A DNA stretch of 64,000 nt from Chthonomonas calidirosea T49 (lineage in GTDB: Bacteria > Armatimonadota > Chthonomonadetes > Chthonomonadales > Chthonomonadaceae): NCBI RefSeq assembly GCF_000427095.1, contig NC_021487.1, forward strand, positions 744,001 to 808,000, given 5' to 3'. A program made the translations under genes and the position numbers. Within the stretch, counting starts at the first letter, position 1; each line of letters begins with the position of its first letter. This document shows positions 53,224-62,775 of the stretch, in pieces. The notes under the pieces are model-generated. The model saw only the letters and a list, made by a program, of their open reading frames with translations. It made no database searches and was not told where the DNA came from.

Positions 53224-55386
53224 ATGAAGGCGCGTTGCCAACTAGTAACCTCGTTCTTTCTGGCCATTCTTCTCCTTCGCCTTACCGTACTATCCTGTAA
53301 CGCGGCACAGCAAAATGCACCACAGTCGCCTTCTCTTATGGCGCTCGGGGGGATCGGTTCGGGCGCTGTGTTTCTTAGCTCCGACGCAAGCCTTGCTGCA
53401 GCGGAGCCAACCGCCGGCGATTATCACTCCTTTCCTCCCTATGAAATCGGCTTTCTTGCAGCGCGTGTTCGTATTGGGGAAGAGACCCACGCCGTGCTCC
53501 TCTCGACACAAAGCCTTCACGATTTGCCTAGTCTACCCAAGTTGGCCACTACACGCCGTTTCCCTATCGCGCATTTTCAAGTTCCCCAAGACCTTTTGCC
53601 CGTAGCAACGGAGCTTCTTGCCTTCTCCTCTTTTATTCCGCACGATATTGCCAACTCCACTCTGCCCGTAGCTGGCTTTGTGGTTACCTTTCATAATCCG
53701 CTGCCCATTGCCGCTGAGGTCAGTGCCCTCATCTCCTGTCCATCGCTCTTCCAGCAGCCTCTTAAAGCGGAGATACTACCTGCAGCGAACGGCTTTTTCG
53801 GGGCACATATCGTGAGCAAACAGGGAGAAACAGCCGTTCTTACATACCCCCAAAGAGGAGACGCCACGGTAACCGCCTGTTGCTGGAATACAGGTGCGCC
53901 CAATGCTGCATGGTGGCACGACTTTCAAGAAACCGGCGATCTAACCGGCCAACAGCAACTCGATAATGCTAGTTCGCCCTCTATTGCCATCTGTGTCCAT
54001 CTCACCCTCGCACCTCACGACCAAGTACAAATTCCGTTTGCTGTGGCCTGGCACACCAATCTTTCTCCATCGCCCTACTATGCTGCCCTCTTTCCTAACG
54101 CGACCGCTATCGCCCAAAGACTTCTCGCAAACTGGCTGGCCCTCTATGCCCTTACAGCTGAATGGCAGGACAACCTTAACTTCTCTAATCTCCCTGCCCA
54201 ACTGCTCCAAAAGTTAACCGATAGCCTTCAACCGCTGCTTACTAACGCAACACTCGATCAACAAGGCGCACTGGCGCTTCCTAAAGAGGCTTCCCTCCCT
54301 CCCGCAGACAGACTCGTTCAAAGGCTTTTTCTCCTATCGCCCCTGCTCGACCTCTATCCCGATCTCATCGTCACAGAGATTCGGAAACTCAGCGACTCGT
54401 TTCAACAGACCAAGAACAATATAGACGCCGCTGCCCTCCTGATTCTCAGTAACGCCTATGTGCATCAGACAAATAATCTCATACCGCTTACAACGAACGC
54501 CCAGACTCTACAAGCAGCCATCCAAGCGGTAGCTAGTTCACAACCCCAAGCCAATATCCTGTGGACATGGGCTGCCCTGTTTGCGGCCGAGTCACTTACC
54601 GATCTGATCCATGCTCAGTCTCTTAAGATGCAACTCTCTCAGGCTTTTACCAAAGCAAACGAAGTTATTACCCAGCAATTCCAAAGCTTCACGGCCCCTA
54701 CAACTGCTTCGGACTTTCCGGCTAAATGGCTCGACCAAATAGCGCTTATTCGCGTCTTTTTACCCGACATCCCTATCCCCCTCACCATTCCTCATCTACT
54801 CTCCTACACCCACGTGCTCTCTGCAAGCCAAGCATTTCTACTTGTTGCTCAGAACGATCCCGACAGAGGATTTCGCTACCTGTCTTCCATAGCTACGGAA
54901 CCCGACAACCCCACCGCAGTAGTTATCTGGAGTCTTCTCAAAGCTCTAGATGGGTTTCGAATCGATCAGATACAGCGAGAGCTGTGGCTTCTGCCATCCT
55001 TCCCCAGCGCGTGGCCCCGCCTTGAAAGCCCTATCTTCTCAGCCAACCTATGGGCAACGCTCCACTATACTCCCACCGCACGAGGAGAGATAATGCGTTT
55101 CTATGTGGTCCGTCTCTTTGCACCCGGCCCTCTCGCCTATCCACACAGCGCAGGCCTACTTCCCAAGCTGCCAGCACCACAGCTTGAAATCAACGCTCTA
55201 TATATTCCAGCGCCCCCACCATTCCCCGAGAGACGGCCCAATCGCCTAACTGAAGTCCATCTCAGCCTAGCTCAACGCCCACTGGGCTTTCGATTAAAGC
55301 CCATCAATCCTTCCGTCCTCTGTCTGCAACTCGATGCTCCCCTACAATTAACCGCAGGCGATGAGCTGGACATTGAAGTCCATTAA
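53224..55386 (+). CDS. Secreted GH116-like (glucosylceramidase-type) protein, catalytic region reduced
   Basis: A 720-aa protein with a signal peptide (ATG at 53224; about residues 1-30). The N-terminal half follows the GH116/DUF608 pattern: ALGGIGSGAVFL, then RFPIAHFQV, LLAFSSFIPHDIANSTLPVAG and LNFSNLPAQLLQKL. The helical half has QGALALPKEA (Glu355, where the family nucleophile would lie) and LDLYPDLIVTEI. The TYD-type acid/base loop that should precede NILWTWAALFAAESL appears deleted. The usual C-terminal barrel end (NPTAVVIWSLLKALDGF) is present. I read it as a divergent, perhaps non-catalytic GH116 relative. It stands tail-to-tail with a GntR/LacI regulator. Confidence 0.6.
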   Translation: MKARCQLVTSFFLAILLLRLTVLSCNAAQQNAPQSPSLMALGGIGSGAVFLSSDASLAAAEPTAGDYHSFPPYEIGFLAARVRIGEETHAVLLSTQSLHDLPSLPKLATTRRFPIAHFQVPQDLLPVATELLAFSSFIPHDIANSTLPVAGFVVTFHNPLPIAAEVSALISCPSLFQQPLKAEILPAANGFFGAHIVSKQGETAVLTYPQRGDATVTACCWNTGAPNAAWWHDFQETGDLTGQQQLDNASSPSIAICVHLTLAPHDQVQIPFAVAWHTNLSPSPYYAALFPNATAIAQRLLANWLALYALTAEWQDNLNFSNLPAQLLQKLTDSLQPLLTNATLDQQGALALPKEASLPPADRLVQRLFLLSPLLDLYPDLIVTEIRKLSDSFQQTKNNIDAAALLILSNAYVHQTNNLIPLTTNAQTLQAAIQAVASSQPQANILWTWAALFAAESLTDLIHAQSLKMQLSQAFTKANEVITQQFQSFTAPTTASDFPAKWLDQIALIRVFLPDIPIPLTIPHLLSYTHVLSASQAFLLVAQNDPDRGFRYLSSIATEPDNPTAVVIWSLLKALDGFRIDQIQRELWLLPSFPSAWPRLESPIFSANLWATLHYTPTARGEIMRFYVVRLFAPGPLAYPHSAGLLPKLPAPQLEINALYIPAPPPFPERRPNRLTEVHLSLAQRPLGFRLKPINPSVLCLQLDAPLQLTAGDELDIEVH

Positions 55387-55426
55387 GCGTTGCCAACAGA
55401 CGTAGCCATTTAAAATGCGAGTTTGA

Positions 55427-56575
55427 CTATCCAGCACGCGCTGGTTGAAGGATATTTTGAGGCTCGATAACCTCAAATACTCCACGAGCCGCCCAACCGT
55501 ATTGGGAGGTAAGCCGGGGTAACAGATACATGGGCACTCTGCGCACAAGGGGGGCACGCTTTACCTGTCCATGCTGACGTTCCCATAGCAGATCGGCGGC
55601 CTCCCGACCGAGCTGTTCCCACGGCAGATAGAGTGTGGTGAGAAAATGCGCGCCTCCGATGGCGGTATTATCAAACCCCACCATAGCTGGCCATCGTACC
55701 GTCGGCAAACCGCTGTTCCGCAAAACCGAAATAACCCCCAGCGCTATTCGATCGTTTGCAGCGACGATCGCAGTTATCTCTCCCATTCGGCGCAACAACG
55801 CCTCTCCAAGCTCGACCCCGATGTGAAACATCGCTTCTCCTGTCCACGTTGGCACCTTGGAAGGATGAAATGCTAACCCCTGAGGGCTAAGCCCACTTGA
55901 TTCTAAAGCTTCGCGCCATCCCTCTTCACGCAACACAGACCATTCAAAGCCCGGATGCAGTTTCGCAGAGGTATGTGCCCCCAAAAAGGCGATTTGGCGA
56001 TGTCCCAGGCGAATGAGATGGTTGGCCGCCATTCGACCCCCCTCAAACTCGTCAAAGGCCACCACGTCGCCTAAACTGCCAGACGAAGAGGAGGCAAAGG
56101 TTACATTCGGCAAAGCCTCCTGGTCGAAATAGGAAAAGATCTCCCTGTTCTCCGGCGAGGAGATATCTCCAAAAACGCCTAAAATGGAGGGAAGCTGCCC
56201 CTGATGAAAAAGCTCCCTTATCTGCCCTGGACGCAAGGCCAAAGTGGTCGCACCGAGTTGAGCCATGCGCATTTCGAAACCATGCTGCGCGGCCAAAGGC
56301 ATGTCTTCCTGAACGATCCATAGATAGAATCCTTCAAGAGGGACAGGACGTCTCCTCACGAACGTGCCGACGCGCGAGACTGTGCAAAGCAATCCTTCTT
56401 CCACCAAAGTTTGCATGGCACGATGGGTAACGTTGACCGAAATGTTATATTTTTTTGCCAACTCCTTCATGGGAGGCAGCGTCTCACCAGGTTGTAAACT
56501 ACCAGAACGCACCGCCTCGCGCAAATCTTGAATAAGCGCGTTTCGACGTCGTTCCACCTCTCTTCGTGTCGCCAT
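55427..56575 (-). CDS. GntR/LacI hybrid transcriptional regulator (AraR-like)
   Basis: A 382-aa regulator. Residues about 8-75 form a GntR-type winged helix (GETLPPMKELAKKYNISVNV, then THRAMQTLVEEGLLCT). The rest is a periplasmic-binding-protein-like sensor of the LacI type (VAFDEFEGGRMAANHLIRLG, TAIVAANDRIALGVISVL, MVGFDNT). This combination is that of AraR, a repressor released by a sugar. GGAGAG lies 6 nt before the ATG. It may control nearby carbohydrate genes, though none is adjacent in the same direction. A TACGTA core lies at 56603-56608, about 28 nt upstream of its ATG, a possible autoregulatory site. Confidence 0.85.
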   Translation of the reverse strand: MATRREVERRRNALIQDLREAVRSGSLQPGETLPPMKELAKKYNISVNVTHRAMQTLVEEGLLCTVSRVGTFVRRRPVPLEGFYLWIVQEDMPLAAQHGFEMRMAQLGATTLALRPGQIRELFHQGQLPSILGVFGDISSPENREIFSYFDQEALPNVTFASSSSGSLGDVVAFDEFEGGRMAANHLIRLGHRQIAFLGAHTSAKLHPGFEWSVLREEGWREALESSGLSPQGLAFHPSKVPTWTGEAMFHIGVELGEALLRRMGEITAIVAANDRIALGVISVLRNSGLPTVRWPAMVGFDNTAIGGAHFLTTLYLPWEQLGREAADLLWERQHGQVKRAPLVRRVPMYLLPRLTSQYGWAARGVFEVIEPQNILQPARAG

Positions 56576-56848
56576 AACTTTCTCTCTCCAAGGGTACTAC
56601 TTTACGTACTTTGGGTCTTAGCTGTATCAGCGAAAACTCACACAGTTTAAAACAGTTAGTATTTCCTAAAAAGTTCCCTCACCTATATGGTCTCTCTGCA
56701 AACGAGGTCTCTTGTTAGGAGATATCCGTATCGAAAGACTCTTTTAACGTCAAAAAGTTTCGCTTTTTCTCATCGGAGCAGAAAATGCAGGACATCGGCT
56801 TGTCTCCGTTGAAGTTATGTTGGAAAATACTCGAGGAGGAAGCGGAAT

Positions 56849-57970
56849 ATGTCGAGCCGTCAAGGAAAAGCGGTGCTGCTAAATGCCCCTAACACGCCCG
56901 CCGTTGTTGAAGATATTCTGGTAGACCCACCAGGTCCTAATGAGGTTCTTGTGAGAATCGTGGCTAGTGGGGTTTGCCACACAGACCTCACGGTAAAAAA
57001 ACTTGAAGGCATGGGCATGCCTTTCCCCATTGTGCTCGGCCACGAGGGTGCCGGTTATGTAGAGGAGGTAGGCGAAGGTGTAACCCATCTTGCGCCAGGC
57101 GATCCGGTGGTACTAGCCTACCGTGCCCCTTGTGAACAATGCCCGGCCTGCCGCCGTGGAGACCCGCGCCACTGCTATGTAGCCCTACGCCCCAAACAGC
57201 GCATCCATCGCAAGCGCGATGGAGCTCTTTGTTCGCAGGTGCTTCGCTGTGGCACCTTCAGCACCTATACGGTTGTTCATGCAAAGGCTGCCATCAAAAT
57301 GCCATCGGATATGCCCCTCGATAAAGCATGTCTTATCGCATGCGGAGTCGTCACCGGCGTCGGTGCTACCTTCAACACGACACCCGTCTTTGCCGGATCG
57401 CGCGTGGCTGTTATCGGTTGTGGAGGCGTTGGGTTGAGTGTTATCCAGGGTGCGAAGTTAGCCCACGCACGCCAGATCATCGCCGTAGACATTAACCCGA
57501 CGAAGTTGGAGTGGGCTCGAAAATTCGGCGCCACGCACACCGTCAACGCACGCGAGACAGACCCCGTTGCAGCCGTACGCTCCCTCACCGAAGATGGCTA
57601 CGACGGAGGAGTAGAGTTTGCTTTTGAGGCCACGGGCATCCCTTCTTGTATCGAGCAGGCCGTGCGTATGCTGGCCTATGGAGGCACCGCGACAACCATC
57701 GGTCTTCCCGCAGCCACCGACAGCGTTACCCTTAATTTGGGCGATATGGCCACCGGTGTCTATTGGAACAAAGCCGCCCTGCGGGTTTGTCACGCCGGCG
57801 ACACACTCCCCTCACACGATTTCCCTCTCCTAGCCCAGCTTTACCTACAAAAACAGCTTAACCTTGACGACATGGTCACTCGAATTATCGGGCTAGAGGA
57901 TGTGGAAGACGCCTTCCATGAGATGGAGACAGGCAACGTAATTCGCTCGGTCATTAAACTTCCTGCGTGA
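56849..57970 (+). CDS. Zinc-dependent alcohol dehydrogenase (class III-like MDR)
   Basis: A 373-aa medium-chain dehydrogenase. Catalytic zinc ligands are in GVCHTDL and LGHEGAGYVEEVG. The structural zinc lobe holds the four Cys of CEQCPACRRGDPRHC. The NAD-binding fold shows VAVIGCGGVGLSVIQGAKLA, and Asp in IAVDINPTKL prefers NAD over NADP. The overall pattern is close to class III alcohol/formaldehyde dehydrogenases, although the substrate is not certain. GAGGAGGA precedes the ATG. The DUF2252 gene starts 4 nt after its stop. Confidence 0.92.
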   Translation: MSSRQGKAVLLNAPNTPAVVEDILVDPPGPNEVLVRIVASGVCHTDLTVKKLEGMGMPFPIVLGHEGAGYVEEVGEGVTHLAPGDPVVLAYRAPCEQCPACRRGDPRHCYVALRPKQRIHRKRDGALCSQVLRCGTFSTYTVVHAKAAIKMPSDMPLDKACLIACGVVTGVGATFNTTPVFAGSRVAVIGCGGVGLSVIQGAKLAHARQIIAVDINPTKLEWARKFGATHTVNARETDPVAAVRSLTEDGYDGGVEFAFEATGIPSCIEQAVRMLAYGGTATTIGLPAATDSVTLNLGDMATGVYWNKAALRVCHAGDTLPSHDFPLLAQLYLQKQLNLDDMVTRIIGLEDVEDAFHEMETGNVIRSVIKLPA

Positions 57971-57974
57971 AGAA

Positions 57975-59099
57975 GTGGAATCGAAACAGATGAGGATACA
58001 ACGGGCGACGCGGCTCTATAACGAATGGATGGCTCTCTACACGGTACCGGTTGAATCCGATCTGCAACTCAAATATAAGGCCATGGCCTCCAGCGCATTC
58101 CCCTTTCTACGCGCTACCTTCTATCGCTGGATGCAGCGTTGGCCGAAGGTCTGTGCAGAGTTTGCCAATGCCCCTACGGTGCTTGGCGTCGGCGACCTCC
58201 ATGTAGAGAACTTCGGCACCTGGCGCGATGCCGAAGGACGGCTTGTTTGGGGCATCAACGATTTTGATGAGGCTGCCCATTTCCCCTATACGCTCGACAT
58301 TATTCGACTCGCAACTAGCGCCATCTTGGCCATTGAGGAAAATCATCTTCACCTCTCCGCCGACGTAGCCTGCACAGCGATTCTGGAAGGCTATCTTGAG
58401 AGTCTTGCAAAGGGCGGACGTCCCTATGTGCTTGCGGAAGAACACGGTTGGTTACGCCATTTAACTACCGGCGAGCTGCGCAACCCCGAAAAGTTTTTTC
58501 ATAAGATGGACGCTCTCCCCGAACCAGAAGGGCCTATTCCCGAAAGCGCTCAAGTAGCCCTAGAACACCTTTTACCGGCGAAAGGGCTCTCCTATAAGCT
58601 AAAACGACGGATTGCTGGACTTGGCAGCCTCGGACGCCCACGCTACGCTGCCATCGCCGAATGGGAAGGAGGTTTGGTGGTTCGCGAGGCAAAAGCTCTC
58701 CTTCCCTCGGCGGCGATCTGGGCTGCAGGGCTTGAGCGCGCTCCCGAAATCTACTATCAGGCTCTCCTCGATCGCGCCGTGCGCTGCCGCGACCCCTTTG
58801 TTCGCCTCGAAGGACACTGGATCGTTCGTCGCCTTGCCCCCGATTGCTCACGTATCGAACTATCTCAGCTGCCTCAGGAGCGTGACGAGCAGAGGCTTCT
58901 CCACGCCATGGGCTTTGAAACCGCCAACGTTCACCTCGGCTCCCCTAACTGCATAGCAGATGTTCTTCCACACGTGAAACGGCTTAAGGCGAGCCAACTT
59001 CGCTCCGCAGCTAATGCGATGGTAGAAGCTACCCTTGACGATTGGCAAAAATGGCGTCAGGACCCCTTCCCCGAGAAAAAAACGACCAAGTCACACTAA
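57975..59099 (+). CDS. DUF2252 protein, kinase-like fold
   Basis: A 374-aa DUF2252 protein. The family's signature GVGDLHVENFGTW and VWGINDFDEAAHFPYTLDI (about residues 72-115) resembles the catalytic and metal-binding loops of aminoglycoside-phosphotransferase-type kinases: Asp/Asn in GDLHVEN, Asp in INDFDE. Substrate unknown. The GTG at 57975 is the likely start because it follows the alcohol dehydrogenase stop by 4 nt; an ATG five codons later is also possible. Confidence 0.85.
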   Translation: MESKQMRIQRATRLYNEWMALYTVPVESDLQLKYKAMASSAFPFLRATFYRWMQRWPKVCAEFANAPTVLGVGDLHVENFGTWRDAEGRLVWGINDFDEAAHFPYTLDIIRLATSAILAIEENHLHLSADVACTAILEGYLESLAKGGRPYVLAEEHGWLRHLTTGELRNPEKFFHKMDALPEPEGPIPESAQVALEHLLPAKGLSYKLKRRIAGLGSLGRPRYAAIAEWEGGLVVREAKALLPSAAIWAAGLERAPEIYYQALLDRAVRCRDPFVRLEGHWIVRRLAPDCSRIELSQLPQERDEQRLLHAMGFETANVHLGSPNCIADVLPHVKRLKASQLRSAANAMVEATLDDWQKWRQDPFPEKKTTKSH

Positions 59100-59206
59100 C
59101 TCGTCACCGCGCATCCTCTTTTTGGGGTATTGGTATTAAGAGAAAAACTGTGCCGCAAAACGACAGACGGCATTCGTGTTACAACTTTTTGGAACAGGAG
59201 TTTTCC

Positions 59207-60304
59207 ATGGAAAGAATCTATAACTTCAGCGCCGGCCCTGCTATGCTACCTCTACCTGTGCTCGAAGAGGCGAGTAAAGGTGTCCTCGAAATACAAAATT
59301 CCGGTATGTCCATTCTAGAGGTCAGTCATCGAGGCAAACACTATGAAGCCATTCATTACGATACGATCCAACGTGTGCTCTCCGTGCTTAGCCTCTCACC
59401 TGAAGAATTTGACGTTCTTTTTTTGGGAGGAGGGGCAAGCCTCCAGTTTGCTATGCTCCCAATGAACTTCCTTCGTGCCGGTCAAACGGCCGACTATATC
59501 AATACGGGCGAATGGGCCGTTAAAGCCATCTCTGAAGCAAAACGCTTCGGCACCGTAAATATTGCCGGTACCTCGGAAGACAGACGTTACTCCTATATCC
59601 CAACCGAACTACACCTCTCCCCAAGCGCACGTTATGTTCATATCACCACCAACAATACGATCGAAGGAACCGAGTGGCATACGCTACCCGAGACCAACGG
59701 CGTGCCATTGGTGGCAGACTGCTCTTCCGACATCTTTGCGCTTGAACGAGACTATTCGCGCTTCCACCTCTTCTATGCAGGTGCTCAAAAAAATGCCGGT
59801 CCCGCAGGGGTTACCCTCGTGGTAGCGAGAAAAGAGTTCCTCCAACAAGCGGCCGACGACGTGCCAACCATCCTCTCCTATAAAACACATGCGAAGGCAA
59901 ACTCACTCTATAACACGCCCCCAGTTTTTGCCATCTATGTGATGAACCTTGTTATGAAATGGATAGAAGCCCAAGGTGGTCTGAAAACGATCGAGGCGCA
60001 CAACCGTCAGAAAGCTGCTCTTATCTACGATGCGCTCGATGCACATCCTGATGTCTACGACCCCACCGTAACACAAAAGGCCGATCGTTCCCTCATGAAC
60101 GTGACCTTCCGACTTAAAAACCCAGAATGGGAAGCGGCTTTTCTAGAAGGTGCCAAGGCGAGGAAAATGGAGGGTCTAAAAGGTCACCGATCGGTCGGAG
60201 GGTTCCGCGCCTCCATCTATAATGCGTTTCCCATAGAAGGTTGTCAGGCGCTTGCGGACTACCTCCATGCATTCGCCGCCAATCCCACATCAAAAGCAAG
60301 CTAA
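59207..60304 (+). CDS. serC: Phosphoserine aminotransferase
   Basis: SerC makes 3-phosphoserine in serine synthesis and also acts on the pyridoxal precursor 4-phosphohydroxythreonine. The start at 59207 is fixed by CAGGAG 6 nt upstream and by the normal N-terminus MERIYNFSAGPAMLPLPV. The PLP lysine is Lys195 in FYAGAQKNAGPAGVTLV, and LEVSHRGKHYEAI, GGGASLQFAMLPMNFL and HITTNNTIEGTEW are typical. The length of 365 aa is usual. It is followed 10 nt later by the dipeptidase gene. Confidence 0.97.
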   Translation: MERIYNFSAGPAMLPLPVLEEASKGVLEIQNSGMSILEVSHRGKHYEAIHYDTIQRVLSVLSLSPEEFDVLFLGGGASLQFAMLPMNFLRAGQTADYINTGEWAVKAISEAKRFGTVNIAGTSEDRRYSYIPTELHLSPSARYVHITTNNTIEGTEWHTLPETNGVPLVADCSSDIFALERDYSRFHLFYAGAQKNAGPAGVTLVVARKEFLQQAADDVPTILSYKTHAKANSLYNTPPVFAIYVMNLVMKWIEAQGGLKTIEAHNRQKAALIYDALDAHPDVYDPTVTQKADRSLMNVTFRLKNPEWEAAFLEGAKARKMEGLKGHRSVGGFRASIYNAFPIEGCQALADYLHAFAANPTSKAS

Positions 60305-60314
60305 GAGGCTAAAA

Positions 60315-61715
60315 ATGGATCCTACACTCCAAAAACTGCATCGTTGGATTGACGATCATCAGAATGAAATCATCGAGGCCCTTCAGGGGGTCTTGCGCAT
60401 CCCCAGCGTAGAAGGCCCACCGGAACCCGGTGCTCCCTATGGCCGTGCCGTTCGCGAGGCTTTAGACTATACTCTCGAACTGAGTCGCAAACTCGGTTTT
60501 CGTGTGCGCGATATTGACGGACATGCCGGGGATGCGGAGTTTGGCGAAGGCTCCGAATATATAGGAGTATTGGGGCATCTCGATGTTGTCCCTGAAGGAG
60601 AGGGTTGGCACTACCCACCCTATGGCGCCGAAATCCACGATGGCTATATCTATGCACGGGGCGCCTCCGATGATAAAGGCCCAACCTATGCTGCGCTATT
60701 CGCTGCTAAAGCGCTCATGGAGAGCGGCTCGCCGCTTCGACGCAGGGTCCGGATTATCTTCGGCTGCAATGAGGAGAGCGGCTTTGGCTGCATGCATCAC
60801 TATTTCGATGTCACTAACCAAGAACGCCCTCTCTACGGTTTCACCCCTGATGCCTCCTTCCCCCTTATCTACGCAGAGAAAGGCATTGTGAACCTTACTC
60901 TCTCCAAACCCCTCCCAAATAACAACGCAGATCTCTATATTGCCTATGCCCAGGGTGGTCGCCGTCCGAATATGGTGCCCGATCATGCAAGCGCCCTCCT
61001 TGCCGGCAGCGCTAAAGCGCTACGTGAGGCCGAAACCCTCCTAAACCGCTACTGGGATCGTAACATTACGTTCAACCACACAGATGAAGGCATAAAAATA
61101 GAGGCTATCGGCAAATCGGCACATGGCAGCCATCCCACAGCTGGCGACAATGCCATTGTGCGACTTGCCCGCGTCTTGTGCGAGTTCGAACTTCCTGAAC
61201 GCTCCCTTTGGCTCGATTGGGTCGTGCACGCCTCAGATACAGCCGGCAGTGGTCTGGGAATCGCCCACCGTGACGACGTGTCCGGACCTCTCACCTCTAA
61301 CCTCGGCGTCTTGGAGTACAAGGGCGGACGCGTTTTTCTCACCTATAACATCCGTTACCCTGTTACCTGGCCGTTAGATAGTCTGCTGGATCAAGGACGT
61401 CCGTTTTGGGAAAAGGAGGGATGGAGCTACGAGGTTACCCAGGGTCACGCCCCCCTCTACGTACCGCTTGATCAAGAACCGGTGGCAACCCTTCTGCGCG
61501 TCTATCGTGAAGAAACAGGAGATATGAAAAGTCAACCTGGCACAATGGGCGGAGGAACCTATGCACGCGCAACACCACGTACCGTTGCCTATGGTGCTGC
61601 TTTCCCCGACGGAAAAGATGGACCAGCTCACGAGCCGGACGAGCGTATCGCGATTCAGTCCGTGCTGAAAGCAGCAAAAATCTACGCTCATGCCCTTTAC
61701 GAACTCGCGAAGTAA
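60315..61715 (+). CDS. pepV: M20-family dipeptidase (PepV type)
   Basis: A 466-aa zinc dipeptidase. Metal ligands are His in GVLGHLDVVPEGEGW, Asp in GASDDKGPTYAAL, Glu-Glu in GCNEESGFGC, Asp in TPDASFPLIYAEKG and the final His in GPAHEPDERIAI, matching PepV. The lid domain between them is present. The start ATG at 60315 follows AGAGG. It probably cleaves dipeptides in the cytoplasm. It is cotranscribed with serC and followed by a strong hairpin at 61759. Confidence 0.93.
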   Translation: MDPTLQKLHRWIDDHQNEIIEALQGVLRIPSVEGPPEPGAPYGRAVREALDYTLELSRKLGFRVRDIDGHAGDAEFGEGSEYIGVLGHLDVVPEGEGWHYPPYGAEIHDGYIYARGASDDKGPTYAALFAAKALMESGSPLRRRVRIIFGCNEESGFGCMHHYFDVTNQERPLYGFTPDASFPLIYAEKGIVNLTLSKPLPNNNADLYIAYAQGGRRPNMVPDHASALLAGSAKALREAETLLNRYWDRNITFNHTDEGIKIEAIGKSAHGSHPTAGDNAIVRLARVLCEFELPERSLWLDWVVHASDTAGSGLGIAHRDDVSGPLTSNLGVLEYKGGRVFLTYNIRYPVTWPLDSLLDQGRPFWEKEGWSYEVTQGHAPLYVPLDQEPVATLLRVYREETGDMKSQPGTMGGGTYARATPRTVAYGAAFPDGKDGPAHEPDERIAIQSVLKAAKIYAHALYELAK

Positions 61716-61758
61716 ACCGTTGCACGTCCCACGGTGCCGCTCGCCCCAATACTGCGGA

Positions 61759-61812
61759 GGCGAATAGCGAACAGTGCTCCTCTCCACTCCCCATTCGCTA
61801 TTCGCCCCTTTT
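61759..61812 (+). terminator. Terminator after pepV, 13-bp perfect stem
   Basis: GGCGAATAGCGAA (61759-61771) and TTCGCTATTCGCC (61794-61806) pair perfectly with a 22-nt loop; CCTTTT follows. The long loop is unusual for an intrinsic terminator, and the sequence could be a repeated palindrome. Confidence 0.65.
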
Positions 61813-61913
61813 CGAGGGGAAGGCCTCGTGGAAAGTTCAGAATTCGAAGCAAGTAGGAAAAAGCAAAGCTTATGGAGAATCTTAGGGATGATATCCTATA
61901 AAGGAGCGCAAAA

Positions 61914-62747
61914 ATGATAACGTCAGCTGAGACCCTACCCGATCTGTCCTCGCCCTACCCACTCCGTCAAGAGCAGATAGAGGCGTATCAACGGGATGGC
62001 CACATCCTGCTGCGAGGCGTATGCTCGCCCGAAGAAATAGCTGTTTACGGTCCTATCATCCGTGAGGCAGCTTATCGCTACAACACCCAAAATCTGCCGA
62101 TCGAACAACGTGACACCTATGGCAAAGCGTTCCTTCAAATTATGAATCTCTGGGTTCGAGACGAGCGGGTTCGTAAATATGTTCTCGCCCGTCGTTTTGC
62201 GCGTATCGCCGCGGAGCTGATGGGCGTTGAGGGCGTGCGCCTCTATCACGATCAAGCCCTCTTTAAAGAGGCAGGTGGCGGCCCAACTCCATGGCATCAG
62301 GATTTCTACTACTGGCCTCTCGATACCGAGAAAACGATTACGATGTGGATGCCACTTGTAGATGCCGACGAGACCATGGGCACCATGACCTTTGCTTCCG
62401 GCTCTCACACCCAAGGTTTTCTCGGGCACTTCGAGATTAGCGATACCTCCGAGGAGTACTTTCGAAACTTCGTAGCCGAACATGGCTTTCCGCTTACCTC
62501 GGCAGGCGCCATGAAAGCAGGCGATGCCACATTCCATGCCGGTGCTACTCTCCATTCCGCTCCTGGCAACAAAAGCGATCGCGTTCGAGAAGTCATGACG
62601 ATCATCTACTTCGCCGACGGCGTTCGTGTGATGGAGAAGCCCGACAATAAAAATCGTTGGCTTGATCTTGAAACCTGGCTCCCCGGCGTGAAACCCGGAG
62701 AGTTAGCTGTAAGCGAACTGAATCCCTTAGTCTATCGAAAGGAGTAA
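61914..62747 (+). CDS. Phytanoyl-CoA dioxygenase (PhyH) family protein
   Basis: A 277-aa Fe(II)/2-oxoglutarate oxygenase of the PhyH type. The facial triad is complete: His128 and Asp130 in WHQDFYYWP and a distal His in HAGATLHSAPGNKS (His208 or His214). Arg in SDRVREVMTI can bind 2-oxoglutarate, and FASGSHTQGFLGH is typical. AAAGGAG precedes the ATG. The neighbouring DUF1080 gene starts 28 nt after its stop, and both occur together in sugar-degrading bacteria. Substrate unknown. Confidence 0.9.
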   Translation: MITSAETLPDLSSPYPLRQEQIEAYQRDGHILLRGVCSPEEIAVYGPIIREAAYRYNTQNLPIEQRDTYGKAFLQIMNLWVRDERVRKYVLARRFARIAAELMGVEGVRLYHDQALFKEAGGGPTPWHQDFYYWPLDTEKTITMWMPLVDADETMGTMTFASGSHTQGFLGHFEISDTSEEYFRNFVAEHGFPLTSAGAMKAGDATFHAGATLHSAPGNKSDRVREVMTIIYFADGVRVMEKPDNKNRWLDLETWLPGVKPGELAVSELNPLVYRKE

Positions 62748-62775
62748 CAAACCTATTTCGGGAGTGAGTCTTTTT

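Noticed and set aside
56603..56608. Full AraR-type operator upstream of the GntR/LacI regulator
   Set aside because: Only the central TACGTA is symmetric; the flanks do not match, so it is not called as a separate feature.
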